Part shown: piece after piece, positions 24,696 to 36,221 of the stretch
Numbering within the stretch: the stretch's first letter is position 1
Layout of the letters: every line of letters begins with the position of its first letter
NCBI GenBank assembly: GCA_958430865.1
Contig: CAUDNR010001779.1
Location: forward strand, 1 to 58,522
Reading direction: 5' to 3'
Length of the DNA stretch: 58,522 nt
DNA from: Entrophospora sp. SA101
Lineage: Eukaryota; Glomeromycota; Glomeromycetes; Entrophosporales; Entrophosporaceae
Notes under the pieces: generated by a model
What the model was told of the DNA's origin: nothing
Database searches by the model: none
Seen by the model: only the letters and a program-made list of their open reading frames with translations
Position numbers and translations under genes: made by a program

Positions 24696-27328
24696 ATGAC
24701 TTCTTTTGGGATCTTTTTCTTTTATATTATTCTTTGGACAGCAATTGTCTCGCCCACGCCAATTTTGAAACGGGGGTATGAACCAAAAACAAATATTTTT
24801 AATTTCACTATAGAAAAAGTTACTTTGGCTCCAGATGGGTTTACTCGTCAATTATCAACCGTTAATGGACAATATCCTGGACCAACCATAGAAGTTAACA
24901 AAGGAGATCGTATTGTGATGAACATTAATAATAAATTGGGAGAACCAACAGGTAATTTGCAACAAATATCTTCCCTATATTTTATGTGTTGTACGTGTTT
25001 TTAAGCGCATATTGCAAAATGAAATATTAGCTATTCATGGGCATGGAATGCTTCAAAGAGGGACTCCTTGGTATGTGATTTTTTTTTACTGGAATTAATT
25101 TTTACAAAGACCATACTAATTTCACAATCTATTATATAGGTTCGATGGAGTACCATGGATGGTGAGTCTATGAAAAAAACTGATTCGTATAATTATATTC
25201 TTTCAATATTGACCAATCGTCGATTGACACGTACTATCAGGCTCAATGCGTTATACCAGACGATTATGAATTCACCTACAATTTCACTGTTCCCGAAGAA
25301 GTTGGCACTCATTGGTAGTGAGTATTTATGAGACCAAAAAAAATTATTTGAACTCCTATGTACTCACTGTCTATATATAATATTTCTTTAGTCATGCGCA
25401 TGAAACGTTGCAATATGTTGATGGAGCTTTTGGCGCGTTAAGTAAGTTATTTAATTATTTAATTTAAATCGACTTTTTTTTTAATTCTTTATGACTTCTC
25501 TATTTAATTTATTAGTTATTCACGATCCTGATGATCCATATAAAGCGGAATATGACGAGGAAATTATTGTAATGTTGAATGATTATCATCATACCAATGC
25601 ACAAGTTTTATTAAAACAATTCTTAACTCCTGAAAGTAAAGGAGAAGAGGTAAATTTAACGTTTTGAAGCTTAATTCGAAATTCTTAAATTCATATTAAT
25701 TCATTCTCATTATATAATAATAGCCAGGTAAGAAATATTGATATAAGTACAAAGGTATGACCGCGTGATGCTAATTAGAACGATTCCTACACATACAGTT
25801 CCCGATAACGGTTTGATCAATGGAAAAAATAATTTCGATTGCTCCAAGGCCCCACCGGGTTCTAAATGTGTGGACAATGCCGGTCTTGCTAAATTTGAAT
25901 TTGTTCAAAATAAAAAATATCGCCTTCGTATCATTAATACTAGGTACAGTAATCTACATCATCGTATTATGCAATTCAAAAAAAATTAAAAGTGACGAAT
26001 GTTTTTATTCTTCTAGCGCATTTTCGGCATTCTTCTTTTCTATTGATAATCATGAAATGGAAGTTATAGAAGCAGACGGTGGATATACTAATCGAAATAA
26101 GATCCATCGTCTTCCCATCAATGTCGCCCAAAGATATTCGGTTATTGTTACTGCAAACCAACCGGTCGATAATTATATAATGCGTTCTGAATTTCAAAAG
26201 AAATGCATGCCAGATGCTGCAGCTAGTCTTCCTACTATTAAAGCTATAGTACATTATGAAGGAGCCCCCGATGGTCCTGAACCAAAAGACAATCCATGGT
26301 CTGATTCCTTGACAGAATGCGTTGATCTAGATCACAAGACTTTACAACCACTTAAAGAAGAAAAGATTCCCGAATCAACGAGAAAATTGGAACTCACAAT
26401 TGCTTTTCATAAGAATACAACAGGAGTTGTTAAAGCTTTCCTTAATGAATCTTCTTATATACCCGATATAAATTTTCCGAGTTTAGATAAAATCTTTAAA
26501 GGGAAACCAATTAGCGAAACTAGTGCAAATGCATATTTTTTTGATAAAGATGGAGAAGTAGTTGATATTTATTTCGTCAGTATGTATAATTAATTAACAA
26601 TTGTATAAGAATTTTCAATTTTATGATTTTATTAACAAATATTTTTTTTTAGATACTGACGATGGCGACCATCCGTTTCACATTGTACGTAAAATTAATT
26701 AATCGACATAAATGATTTTAAAAATTAACTTTTTTTTTCTAAAAACTTAGCATGGATACCAATTTTGGGTACTTGGAACCGGAGATGGAGATAAAGTTGA
26801 TGAAAATAATTTGAATACACAAAATCCAATCAAGCGTGATACTGCAACAGTACCTGCCTTAGGGTAAAAAAAATTTCGCGTTTTCTTTCACTGATGACAT
26901 ATAATGGGTGACAAATAGTCCCATTAGTAAAATGAAAAACAGACTAAACAGAGGCGAATATAATTTTTTTCTAGGTGGATTGCCATCAGATTTGTTTCCG
27001 ACAATCCTGGAGTCTGGGGAATACACTGTCACATGATATGCTATCGTTTCATTCCGTTTTTGTTCAGTATATTGCTTTTTTTTTGACAAATTCACTAACA
27101 TTTTTTTTCCTTTCCTTTCATTTCATTTCATTTTTTTTACGAGGTATGTAAAGATTTTTTATTGATACATGAAGAAATGAATACGATTCTGATTTTAAAA
27201 CTTTTTATCTTTTATAGTGGCATTTGGAATCTGGTCTTTTGATGCAGTTGGTCACACTTCCAGATGAAATCTTAAAAATGCAACCTCCGAAAGAATGGAC
27301 CAAATTATGTGAATTAGGTGAACGTTAG
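24696..27328 (+). CDS. Secreted multicopper oxidase (laccase/ferroxidase type), left copy
   Basis: Fourteen exons (24696-24951, 25031-25070, 25140-25161, 25241-25317, 25392-25441, 25516-25649, 25724-25727, 25799-25943, 26017-26579, 26653-26684, 26751-26863, 26975-27035, 27141-27143, 27218-27328) give 536 residues. The enzyme couples one-electron oxidation of a metal or phenol to reduction of O2 to water. Residues 1-22 look like a signal peptide. Copper-ligand motifs are [25 protein letters not shown] and [14 protein letters not shown]. Leu is at the axial T1 position. There is no C-terminal membrane anchor, unlike Fet3-type ferroxidases, so it should be secreted. Exons 7 (CCAG) and 13 (GAG) are micro-exons, and intron 12 is AT-AC (27036-27140). 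Substrate (iron, copper or phenols) cannot be decided. It is convergent with the small membrane-protein gene, 77 bp apart. Confidence 0.92.
25724..25727 (+). other. 4-nt micro-exon (CCAG) of the multicopper oxidase
   Basis: Exon 6 ends GAAGAG in phase 0 and exon 8 begins TTCCCGATAACGG. CCAG, flanked by ATAATAG and GTAAGAAAT, restores E-E-P-V-P-D-N-G-L, matching the conserved E-P-x-P-D-x-G-L-I-N of fungal laccases. Skipping it shifts the frame. Confidence 0.82.
27036..27143 (+). other. AT-AC intron followed by a 3-nt micro-exon (GAG)
   Basis: Exon 12 ends ...HCHM at 27035. The intron 27036-27140 begins ATATGCTATC and ends TTTTTTTTAC, with CACTAAC near 27090 as a likely U2-type branch site. 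GAG at 27141-27143 is followed by a good donor (GTATGTAAAG), and the next exon starts TGGCATTTGG. This yields HCH-M-E-W-H, the invariant H-C-H-x3-H spacing. No GT-AG choice in the region does so. Confidence 0.7.
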
Positions 27329-27405
27329 ATTAATATACTTGAACAATATTTAGATTAATAATTTATATTCAAAATAAATACTATTATATAATATTTAATA
27401 TCTTA

Positions 27406-27807
27406 TTATTTGTAACTATGGTGATGAGTTTCTCGTGTTTTGATATCATTTTCCAGTTGTTGTCGAGTATTATTAAAATCATAAACATGCTTTCCTTGAA
27501 TATTATAAATCATTAAGGCACAAATTATGATTATAAAAAATAAAAATAAAGTTACATCTTACCCTCGTTACATAGTATAATAGAAAATGAAACTTTAATT
27601 GATGATCCGCGAATAAATGAGTGCGTTACGAGGGAAATTTGACACAAAAACAACCCCAACGACTCGGTCTACAATCATCCTCAACTCATTTTGCGGAATC
27701 CAGGGATTTTCTTCCAAGCCTTGGTGAACAACGGAGGTGGCATTTATATGGCGTTCCTCGGCATTTATCAAAAAATTGTGGATTTTGGTTTGTAAATCAG
27801 CAGACAT
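27406..27807 (-). CDS. Small single-pass membrane protein, left copy
   Basis: Two exons on the minus strand (mirror of 41779-41956 and 42029-42180 in the right arm) give 109 residues beginning MSADLQTKIHNFLINAEER. The first 57 residues are soluble and helical in appearance. The splice (donor GTAACG, acceptor GGTAAG) leads into a hydrophobic segment (LFLFFIIIICALMIY) and a polar C-terminal tail rich in His and Gln (about 35 residues). An in-frame ATG lies 21 codons upstream (27870), so a longer start is possible. If the intron were retained, the open frame would continue to a stop at 27595. It could be a small organelle-membrane or assembly factor, but I do not recognise it. Its stop faces the oxidase stop across 77 bp. 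Confidence 0.5.
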
Positions 27808-28224
27808 ATTGATTAGTCGAGTTCGAAGAAACAGAAGCTTTGTTATATTGCAAGCGACGAACAACAACAACGTAAATATACTGTCCTTGTAAAACGTTCC
27901 TTCCGCTCATTTCTGGCCTCATTTAGATATGGGAATAGTAGATTTAGGGAATGTGGAACTCGAGCGGTGCATAACGAAAAAACTTTTCACAAAGAAAATG
28001 CAACCAGCAGGTCACACGATTACTCCACAAAAGATTTTAACATATATATTCATTCCTTCATGAAGTTTCCCTGGAATCATGAGAATTTTTGAATAATTTT
28101 TTGTGCATAGTTATATGGAATTCCAACACAAACTACTGGAATCCATTTCTTTCACCTTTGTTGATTCCACTAATTTCTTGAATGTGATCTAGCACTTTAC
28201 AAACATTTTCAATAGAGTTAGGGT
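27808..28224. other. Intergenic region, no supported gene
   Basis: Presumed promoter and leader of the small membrane-protein gene followed by unassigned AT-rich sequence. Nothing else supported. Confidence 0.4.
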
Positions 28225-28505
28225 TTAATGGTAAAGGATCTGGAGGAGAATGTCAGGAATCTTAACACCATCTTGAGGGAATGATTTTTGAGTTGTACTA
28301 ATTGGATTTATAGGTGGTGCATCAGAAATGTTGGTAGAATTTTGATAGAATTTGATATGTAAAGGTTTCGTGGTATTTGTTGTCTCTAGGTTTGATTGGT
28401 TGGAATCTTCTTGTTGAATTTCAGAAATATTGGTCAACTTTCATTACAATCAGGACATTTACATCGTGAATTTTCTATCTCTTTTTTACCACATTTTCCC
28501 CACAT
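28225..28505 (-). pseudogene. Fragment of a Cys-rich repeat-family gene
   Basis: A minus-strand reading gives a short zinc-ribbon-like stretch (KCGKKEIENSRCKCPDCNES), then a TGA, then an open 70-residue segment rich in Asn, Ser, Thr and Pro (ISEIQQEDSNQSNLETTN). Frames are interrupted, so this is a relic. The family is not identified. Confidence 0.35.
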
Positions 28506-30270
28506 GCTTCATTTAATATGATAGAAAGATAGTCATAAAGTTGTTGATCAAGTAATTGTTGCATTTTGGCGTGATATCAAAAAAAAATCTTCAATCTGTA
28601 ATAAATTTGATTTTTGATTTAACCAGGGATCCTGAATTGTTTGTGTTTGATCAATGGGATCAAAATTAAATGCAATAAAACTAGTGACTGTATGAAAACC
28701 CATTATATTATACTTACAATATAATTAGCTCTTCGCCCCCTTTTGCTCATTATCAAAGGCCAAAATTAGTAAATCTTTTGGAAAAGTGGTATAGCTTCAC
28801 CAGCTAAATTTTCCTCCATTTGATGAATTCCTTGTAACCACCAGAACTCAAAAAGCGATTATCTAAATCAATAATTGTTTTTGATTTTGAATTTCTTAAT
28901 GAGGTAAATCATTTTATTTTTTTGTTTATTTTCAGATTTTTATGTTACATTTTGTGGTAAATCATAAATAAAATTTATGGATTAACACAAGATCTAGCTA
29001 CAAAAAGAATATATCTTTGTAACGAAATACATGGAAAATGGGAGTCTTCAAGATTATGAAGGTTCATATATTTGAAAAGAAGGATATGGGGAATGTCCGA
29101 TTTGCAATAGGTATAATACTGATTATTCATAGTGTCAATCATGTGATCCAAAGACAAAATTTTTAGTAGCGACAAAATAATTGATTTTAGGTGCAGTTAT
29201 TTCCTTCTGACAATTTAATCTTTTAAATTTTCTCAAAAATATCACCTTCTCATTCCTTTTATAACAATAGTTTCAATATAATATTTAATGGATATAATTG
29301 AAGAAAACGAATAATAAATTCTGGAACTTGATCTTGGTAATGAGATAATTCTGCTGTATAAGCTCTTAAAACGTGTGCTAAAAAGACTAATAAATTTATT
29401 CGTCATTACCAAAATGATATGTAAAAAGACCATCTTTATTGTTCATTTTTTATAATTTAGTAGGAAGAGAGCATTCTCGCTTGTAAAACTACATTTATAT
29501 TTTATTACTACCTCCATCAGAATGCATAATCACACATCAATTTTTTCTTGTAAAGTAATTTTAAAAAGAGAACTTTTTTTACTTTAACCGTTTGATGATT
29601 TATCATGAATAATGCATTAATATTTTATTATTTCATCATTGATTGTATCATTCAATAATTTAGAGAGAGTTCTTGTCTAATTGCAATCAACAATCTATAT
29701 TTTTTTATCTCACCTTTATATCATCACTTATATCATCTTTTGAAGAAATACATTTGTATTCCTATTAAATTTTATTATGTTCGATCTCGCAATCTTTTAA
29801 TGTTTGAGATTAAATAAAAAATAATGTGAAATTCGATAACTCGGTTCTCTTGATAAGTCGGTCACCGAGTCCAACCCGACATGACTGACTTATCGAGACA
29901 AGAAATAAGATAAAGCATAAAGTCCAATATTCATATGATTCTCCTTTCCGCACACAGCTAGGAAATCTATCAGCACAGTTACTTTAGTACTAGTTTCAGC
30001 ATTTGTTGCTCGCCTTTTGATGTATCTAAAGCTAGGAAACAAGTCTCAATAATTCAATGCAGTAAGCTTGAGCAATGATTCTTTAGCGTAACTAATTACA
30101 ATCATTGTTGATTGATAATAAAATAATAATAACATGTTAAATGTCATGAAGATGGTTATTCAAGATGGAGGATATAAAGAATTATTTAAATGTGTATATT
30201 TTCTACTTGTTTGTGATGATTAATTTGAATGGTTTTATATTGAATATAGTTAGATAGCAAGCTTCAGATC
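28506..30270. other. Decayed inner part of the left arm
   Basis: No intact gene. Several short minus-strand coding-like stretches with stops suggest relics of repeat-derived genes (for example 28975-29175 and 29242-29433). The 28505-29043 segment is present once here but twice in tandem in the right arm. A hairpin with arms TTGATAAGTCGGTCA and TGACTGACTTATCGA lies at 29850-29896, similar in style to ends of Tigger/MITE elements. Confidence 0.45.
29850..29896. repeat. Imperfect inverted repeat, 15-bp arms
   Basis: Arms 29850-29864 and 29882-29896 are reverse complements except for two transitions, separated by a 17-nt loop. It could be the end of a miniature inverted-repeat element or two abutting TIR relics. 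The right-arm copy is at 39151-39197. Confidence 0.6.
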
Positions 30271-30555
30271 ATGAATCACACAGTGACTGAAAATAATAAT
30301 AATATAGAAATAACAAAACCTAATAATGAATTATTATTAGAATCTGAAGGGACGGATGAATCAGGAGATATCGAGTTATTATGTATACTCGTATTTCAAA
30401 GTTTCAGGCATGGTAAATATATATGTGTTGAGAAATTAATACTATCAAAGACATTTTGGACGAATTTTTTGTATATTATTATTCTATTTGATCCGATTTG
30501 TTTTTCCTCAAGAATAAAAAGGAATTAATGATTTATTATTATTATTATTATTATT

Positions 30556-30586
<31 letters not shown>

Positions 30587-30634
30587 GGGGATGTTAATCG
30601 ATTGTGCAAAATTCTATTGATAATCAATAAATGA
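30271..30634 (+). CDS. Small two-exon acidic protein with an eight-Glu run
   Basis: Exons 30271-30412 and 30558-30634 join in phase across a GTAAAT...TTATTAG intron to give 72 residues. The protein begins MNHTVTENNNNIEITKPNNE, is acidic and Asn-rich, then has eight consecutive Glu encoded by a GAA microsatellite that starts exactly at the exon 2 acceptor, and ends in a short hydrophobic tail. The upstream intron ends in a (TTA)n run, so the splice acceptor lies between two microsatellites. No family is recognised. It begins just inside the spacer, so a right-arm partner, if any, would be in the N gap. Confidence 0.4.
30537..30581. repeat. Compound microsatellite (TTA)n(AAG)n across a splice acceptor
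   Basis: A (TTA/ATT) run ends in TTAG and passes directly into an AAG run of about eight units. The junction is the presumed acceptor of the 72-residue gene. Confidence 0.8.
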
Positions 30635-31824
30635 TAAAAATACCAGATTCAATGTTTTTATCATTAACTTCTCTGTAGAACAAAAAAACATATATGAAAA
30701 GTTCACAATAGAATGTGTGAATTGTATATATATTGTCAGATGTTATGTGATTTTTGGAAAATTTTTAGGCTTGGAAAAAATTAGACTGATCGATCTTCTT
30801 CCAAAGAATAATCTTTGTTTATCATTATCGTAATATTTATTTAAAGTTTAGAGATCGACAAAATTTCTACGCTACCGGAATAATTTTTTCAAATATTAAT
30901 ATATACTAATGCTCTATTAATAATACCAAATAATCAGCTATTAATAAAAAAACTTTAACCGGATTTTAAACTCACATGAATAAAGTCGTCTGATTAATTA
31001 TTTCGAATACTAATTACTAAATCAATCAAATCTAATTCAATACAAGTTGTTTTTATTTTTATCACGCCAATGAAAAAAAAAAAAAAACAATCACCAAATA
31101 ATGTTTCTTCTCTTTAAAGAAATCTATATGCTAATTTTTTTTCATTTAAAACGTAAAAAGAACAACACTATAGACATTCCTTCTAATGTAAAAATCATTT
31201 ATCAATTAATCATTGAAAATGATATAAAACAGCGAAGAAAAAGAGAGAGATTCAACATGTAAAAAATTATATTTTATGGAACAATTAATTACCTACCATA
31301 CATATGTAATTTTACCAAATATTTTAATTCATAAAATATCCGATACCATGACAAAAATTGCCAAAGACCATATCCCTCCCTACAAAAATTTCAGATGCTT
31401 AATTTCTACAAAACATGCTTAAATCATTTCCTATAATTTAAGATATGCTTCTTTTCGTTACTTCCTTCCCGTAACACTAAACCAATATATAATTTACACT
31501 TTTTGCTTTTTGTGAAAAATTTTTTTTTTAAAATACCAATCAAATTTAAATATGCTTTCTTGAAGAAAAATAATCTTTGAAGATATGGGTATCATTTTCG
31601 TAGACTTGGAATTTTACATGCCAATTATTGAGAACCTAAGCTATGAAATGACATCTGTTATATTTTCATTATGTGCAATTAATGACCAAAGTTTTTGTCT
31701 ATGGAGTTTAGCCAATCATTAACACCATTTATGTTAATGATTTTTTAATATATACTGTATATATTTGCCATTAATCTGCCTTACAATCCAATCCTTTTAC
31801 CATGCCTACTTTCCAATATCAAGA
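30635..31824. other. AT-rich intergenic sequence
   Basis: No supported gene. Homopolymer A runs occur near 31074-31087. A TATACTGTATATA stretch at about 31750 could be the TATA region of the following gene. Confidence 0.5.
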
Positions 31825-32917
31825 ATGAAATTATTAAAAAATAGCCCACTTGTACGAAGCTTCTCGATCGAAGATGATCTTATTAAATCTGATATGATTA
31901 ACGATGTCATAAGTAACCTCAAAAAGAAAAAGTAATCGGATAAAAATTTTACAACAAAATCTGATTCTAAAACAATAGAAGCAATCTATACTTGGGTTGA
32001 GCTTAAAAACTAAAGAAAAAAGTGGGAATGATAATGATAACGACAATAAAATTATTATTAATAACAAAACAATTGATAGTTTTTTACCATATTCAGCCAA
32101 ATCACATGGTAATAATCAGGCCTCGAATCTGACCACTATTAGCCGCTTTGAATTTTCGAGTCTTCGTCTCCCATGAAACTCGACGTTTATTAAATATTTA
32201 CGTGCGATCTTGTATTATATCATGTAATTAATTGACATACTAATACGTGCATGGAATGTTATGGCACGACAACCTGAAAAATAATTCTCTTTTGTCCGAG
32301 ATTCAAAGAGACCAGAGCCCGATTTTACTTTTTCAAATGTTTCGTCAATAATAATAACAAATTTATTAATTCCTATGAGAAAGTTCCAAGAACAATTCCA
32401 ATTACCAAAATTACCAAAAGAGCCTCCAGTAGAGGACAGTGGGTATATTGATATTCGCCCGGTGTTAACATTTATGGATTGCAGTTTTCTTTTTTCAGAT
32501 TGTCTCAAAGATATCGGTAAAAAGATATATACAACGCTTTCCTTGAACTCAAGAGTCTTCTGGGTACAAGTTTCAACGAAAAAGCAACGGTGACATATTC
32601 GTTGTTGAAATGTCCAAACACGAGCATAAATTTGTCATTACACTACTGATGGATTATCTCAAGTTTCCCAACGGTAATATGATTTATGACCCTTCAACAG
32701 GTGTAGTGGGTCAACTATGTAAGAAAATTTCTTTCGGTTTTCTTGATCCTTTGTATATAATCGATTTTCTAACATTCATATCCTTCCTTTAGTTCATTTT
32801 AACCCACCCGGAGTTAAAGAATTAATTGTACTAAATGTTGCTATTTATCCAAATATAATTCATGTTCGAAAACCTAGTGTCCAACATCCTGGAACTAGTG
32901 ACGCAAATATGCTTTGA
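31825..32917 (+). CDS. Five-exon orphan protein of 239 residues
   Basis: Exons 31825-31931, 32002-32108, 32301-32516, 32554-32718 and 32793-32917 sum to 720 nt and stay in frame across four GT-AG introns. The N-terminus is basic then acidic (MKLLKNSPLVRSFSIEDDLI), followed by an Asp/Asn run (NDNDNDNKIIINN), a Pro-rich stretch (LPKLPKEPPVEDSGYIDIRP) and a folded-looking C-terminal part (NGDIFVVEMSKHEHKFVITL; GQLFHFNPPGVKELIVLNVA). No signal peptide or membrane segment is clear. I do not recognise a family. After the stop, a further coding-like stretch with five Cys (about 32975-33078, VSAHARVICEMGNCRSTQDC) follows a good acceptor, so the gene may once have extended beyond the TGA at 32915. Confidence 0.5.
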
Positions 32918-33079
32918 GTTATTAACATATTTGTTTTGAGTGGGATTTTCTAACATTAATATATTCATATTAGGGTATCCGCACACGCTCGAGTAATATG
33001 TGAAATGGGTAATTGTCGATCAACTCAAGACTGTATCACCAAGTGCCAACTTTGGATGCAGGAAGTTTGTGTGTGATAT

Positions 33080-36000
33080 GTGCTTGGAATAAAGCTCCGT
33101 AAGAAAAGGACTGGAAAGAATAACCAAGGTCGATATCACAGGCCTATGACAGCCAGATTGTGGAATCAAGATACCAAGTGGTAAAATTTCTGATATGTAA
33201 TTGGCCATGACAACAAATGACTAAATGACGCGGTCATTTGCAAAACCAATCATATTGTTTAATTAAAAAATTCAAAATTTTATTACATTTAATCAAATTT
33301 AGCTATTATTATACGAATGAATTTACCTTCATCAGCTAACTCTAAACTATCATTAAAATAATATTCGGCAAATGGATCATCAGCGGAATGTATAGTGCTA
33401 TAAATCCCTAAAGGATCCGAAATATCTTCATTACATCCAACAATTACATCCATCCAATTCTATTCAATGTTCGGTTCTGTTAATAGAATCATCAGTTTCT
33501 TCTTCAAAGACACCTGAACCCTCCTTTGCTTTTTAAAAGAGGCCAATGTTTCACAGTTATTACTTCATTCGTGTCAAGCAGTTCATTATCATTATCATTA
33601 TCAACAAATTCTTTTGAATAGGAAATGCAATATGATTACTTTTATAAAGTTTTTCTTAATTTTTTTAATTTCCAACTGTTTTTCTTTCAAATATTAAAGT
33701 ACTTTTTATGTTTTTTAATAATAGATTTTCATTTTTATTAATTAATCATTTTTATAATAAATTGAAAACCAAGTTTTAATATTTTTTTACATACATAAAG
33801 ATATTCTTTTTTCGAATGTATAAAACATATATTGGTTTAAAGTCTTTCAACAGATGCGGAATATATACAAATTCCATGCAAATGAGAGCCAATCTCGACA
33901 AGTCAGGTACCTCACCTTTTACTAAATCCCAAAAGTCAACTGCTTCACAATCAAGTTTTAAATAAACTTACTTTTGATATAATAAATGTTCACGCAAAAT
34001 TCTGATTGATGACGCACCAAACTAAACCTGGTAAAAATAATCAATCTACCGACCAAAATACGTACATGAAAGAATTGGTTGTATTTATTTTTAAAAAGTA
34101 AAGTTCTATATTGTGAATGAAGGACCAAAGATAAATGTAAACAAGACGGTTGATCGTTTGATTAGGAAAGTTTTCACTTTAAAAAATACATTGAAAATCC
34201 ATCCAAAAACAATGACTGACTACTTCATAAAGTCATGCCATATCTTTTTGCGGTTTATTTAAAGCAGTACATAGAGGAAGGATAATATAAATGTTTTGTT
34301 CATTTATTATAGAGATTATTTCTGGGAGGAAGATGTTATTCTTGGTCTACAGAAGTTGGTAGAAATCTTTGTCTACTTTAACCACTTCAAGATATAGAAG
34401 AGTTCCAAAGATTTCTGGGAGCATATTTTACAAACAATAATGTCTAAACCAAAAATTCATTTTTCCATTTTGAATAAATTCAAAAATCATACCCCAAGTG
34501 ACCATGAAACAAAAAATAATGGCTATTCCAGCGAGTTTCACTAGGTGTAATTAAAGAAATTGTTTTTCCACAGACTGACATTTGCTCATTTCTTAATAAT
34601 CCAGCGAATAAAGGTGATCTATGAGTAACGCTAACAATTTAACAGCTCTTTTTTTTATAAACATCTAATTCTTTGAAATTTCATCGACAATTAAATTAAA
34701 TTGGTGTGCTTGCCATACAGAACGACAAAAAACCATCTTTTGCTTGCATGATTTCTTAATAAAAGCATTAAATTAATATTTTTATGCAATTTTGAAATTA
34801 AATTTTATTGGTATATAAACTTAGCAGCAGTGTATTCCCTAACAGATCCTCAAACAAAATAATTAATTCATGATCCATGATAGAAGTGCATACTGCGCCA
34901 CGTCTTCTGAAATCCAGGGTTGCTAAGTATCAAAGTCAAAAACTTGTAAAGAAAACAATAATAAAAAATATGTCAAAATAATGGTTGAGATTTTTTGCAT
35001 CATACTATTTAATATTCTGTGTAATATTTATCATGTGTGCTGGTAGGAAAAATTTGGAAGTTGGTCAATTGTAACCATGATCCCCCACAATTTACTATAT
35101 ATTACTAATTAATTTTCAGAATTTTATCTATTTTTTGATTGTGATAAAATCCGATTGCTCATTTCTTGTCGACCAGATAATTTTATAACTGGAGAATACA
35201 TCCTTTGTTCTAGGCTTTCTAAGAGTGGGATGACAATCCATTTGAAGCTAACATTCTTATAAAATTCGAATATAAAGTATTTTTATTTTTTTGATAAAGG
35301 TTTTTTAAAAAGAGAATATTCAATCAAAGGTTGTTTATTAGAAGTGGCTGTTAATAATTTTACATAAGGCGACTCTTCAGTTTCTGATAATAAAGTTTCT
35401 AAATGTTATAATGTAAGATATATATATATATATACACTGTATATTATTTGAAAAAAAAATTTATATTTATTATTTTTTCTTTTTTGAACAAAATTTACAC
35501 ATTTTATAAAATGTCCATGACAAAGCAATCTGCTTTTACGGGTACGTATATTATTTAGTATAAAGAACCTTTTTGTTTGAAATATTTTTCTATGCATATT
35601 TCATATAAACTTTTTTTTTTAAACAAAATAAATGAATAAATTGGTAAATGGCGGATGAACTTAACATTAATGACCATCAAATAACATCAAATAACCTCGT
35701 CATTTAAGTCATTTGTCATCACTGAAATGTCTAGCATGCTTGGTCGGACTTTTCTAATAATTAAGAAATAGCTTTGAAGAAATTACGGCCAAGGAATTAA
35801 TTGGAGATAATTGTACGCTTATATACCTGGAAAAGGATGTCAAGATTTTTCCAGAAATAAGTGAGTCTTATCCAATGCAACAAAAATCATGCGAATTCAA
35901 AGAAATCAGACACCTTCCCAAAGAAAGAGATCTTAGTATGAATATTGATAATTACATTAAATCAAGCGAGAAAGCACATGGAATTATTTTTTTAAAAAAA

Positions 36001-36221
36001 CATCATATATGTATCTTTATTATAATATAAAAATAACTAATGAGTAATATCACGAAAAATGGCAGGGTTGCATGGGAGGTGATTAATCCCATTTATTTGG
36101 GCTTACCAGGTAGAAATTAAGTAATTAAAATGCAAATATTAAAGTTATCTATAAAATCCCAAATGATCTAATTATTTGTCTGCTCATCCTGTTTTGTTTG
36201 TGTTGCTTATAATTAAATAGC
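33080..36221. other. Decayed repeat-rich spacer, no intact gene
   Basis: Fragments of coding-like sequence are visible on both strands, all interrupted. Examples are a minus-strand acidic stretch near 33500-33640 (DNDNDNELLDTNEVITVKHW) and a plus-strand stretch near 35785-35960 (ELIGDNCTLIYLEKDVKIFP). A (TA)n run lies at about 35418-35434. These look like relics of multicopy genes or transposons. No active gene can be supported. Confidence 0.4.

Noticed and set aside
25765..26593. Separate 74- and 257-residue genes in the oxidase region
   Set aside because: Both are reading-through versions of oxidase exons 8 and 9 with retained intron sequence. The spliced 14-exon model explains them.
26859..27101. 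80-residue minus-strand frame with a hydrophobic stretch (and its mirror at 42485-42727)
   Set aside because: It overlaps introns and an exon of the multicopper oxidase on the opposite strand and has no support of its own.
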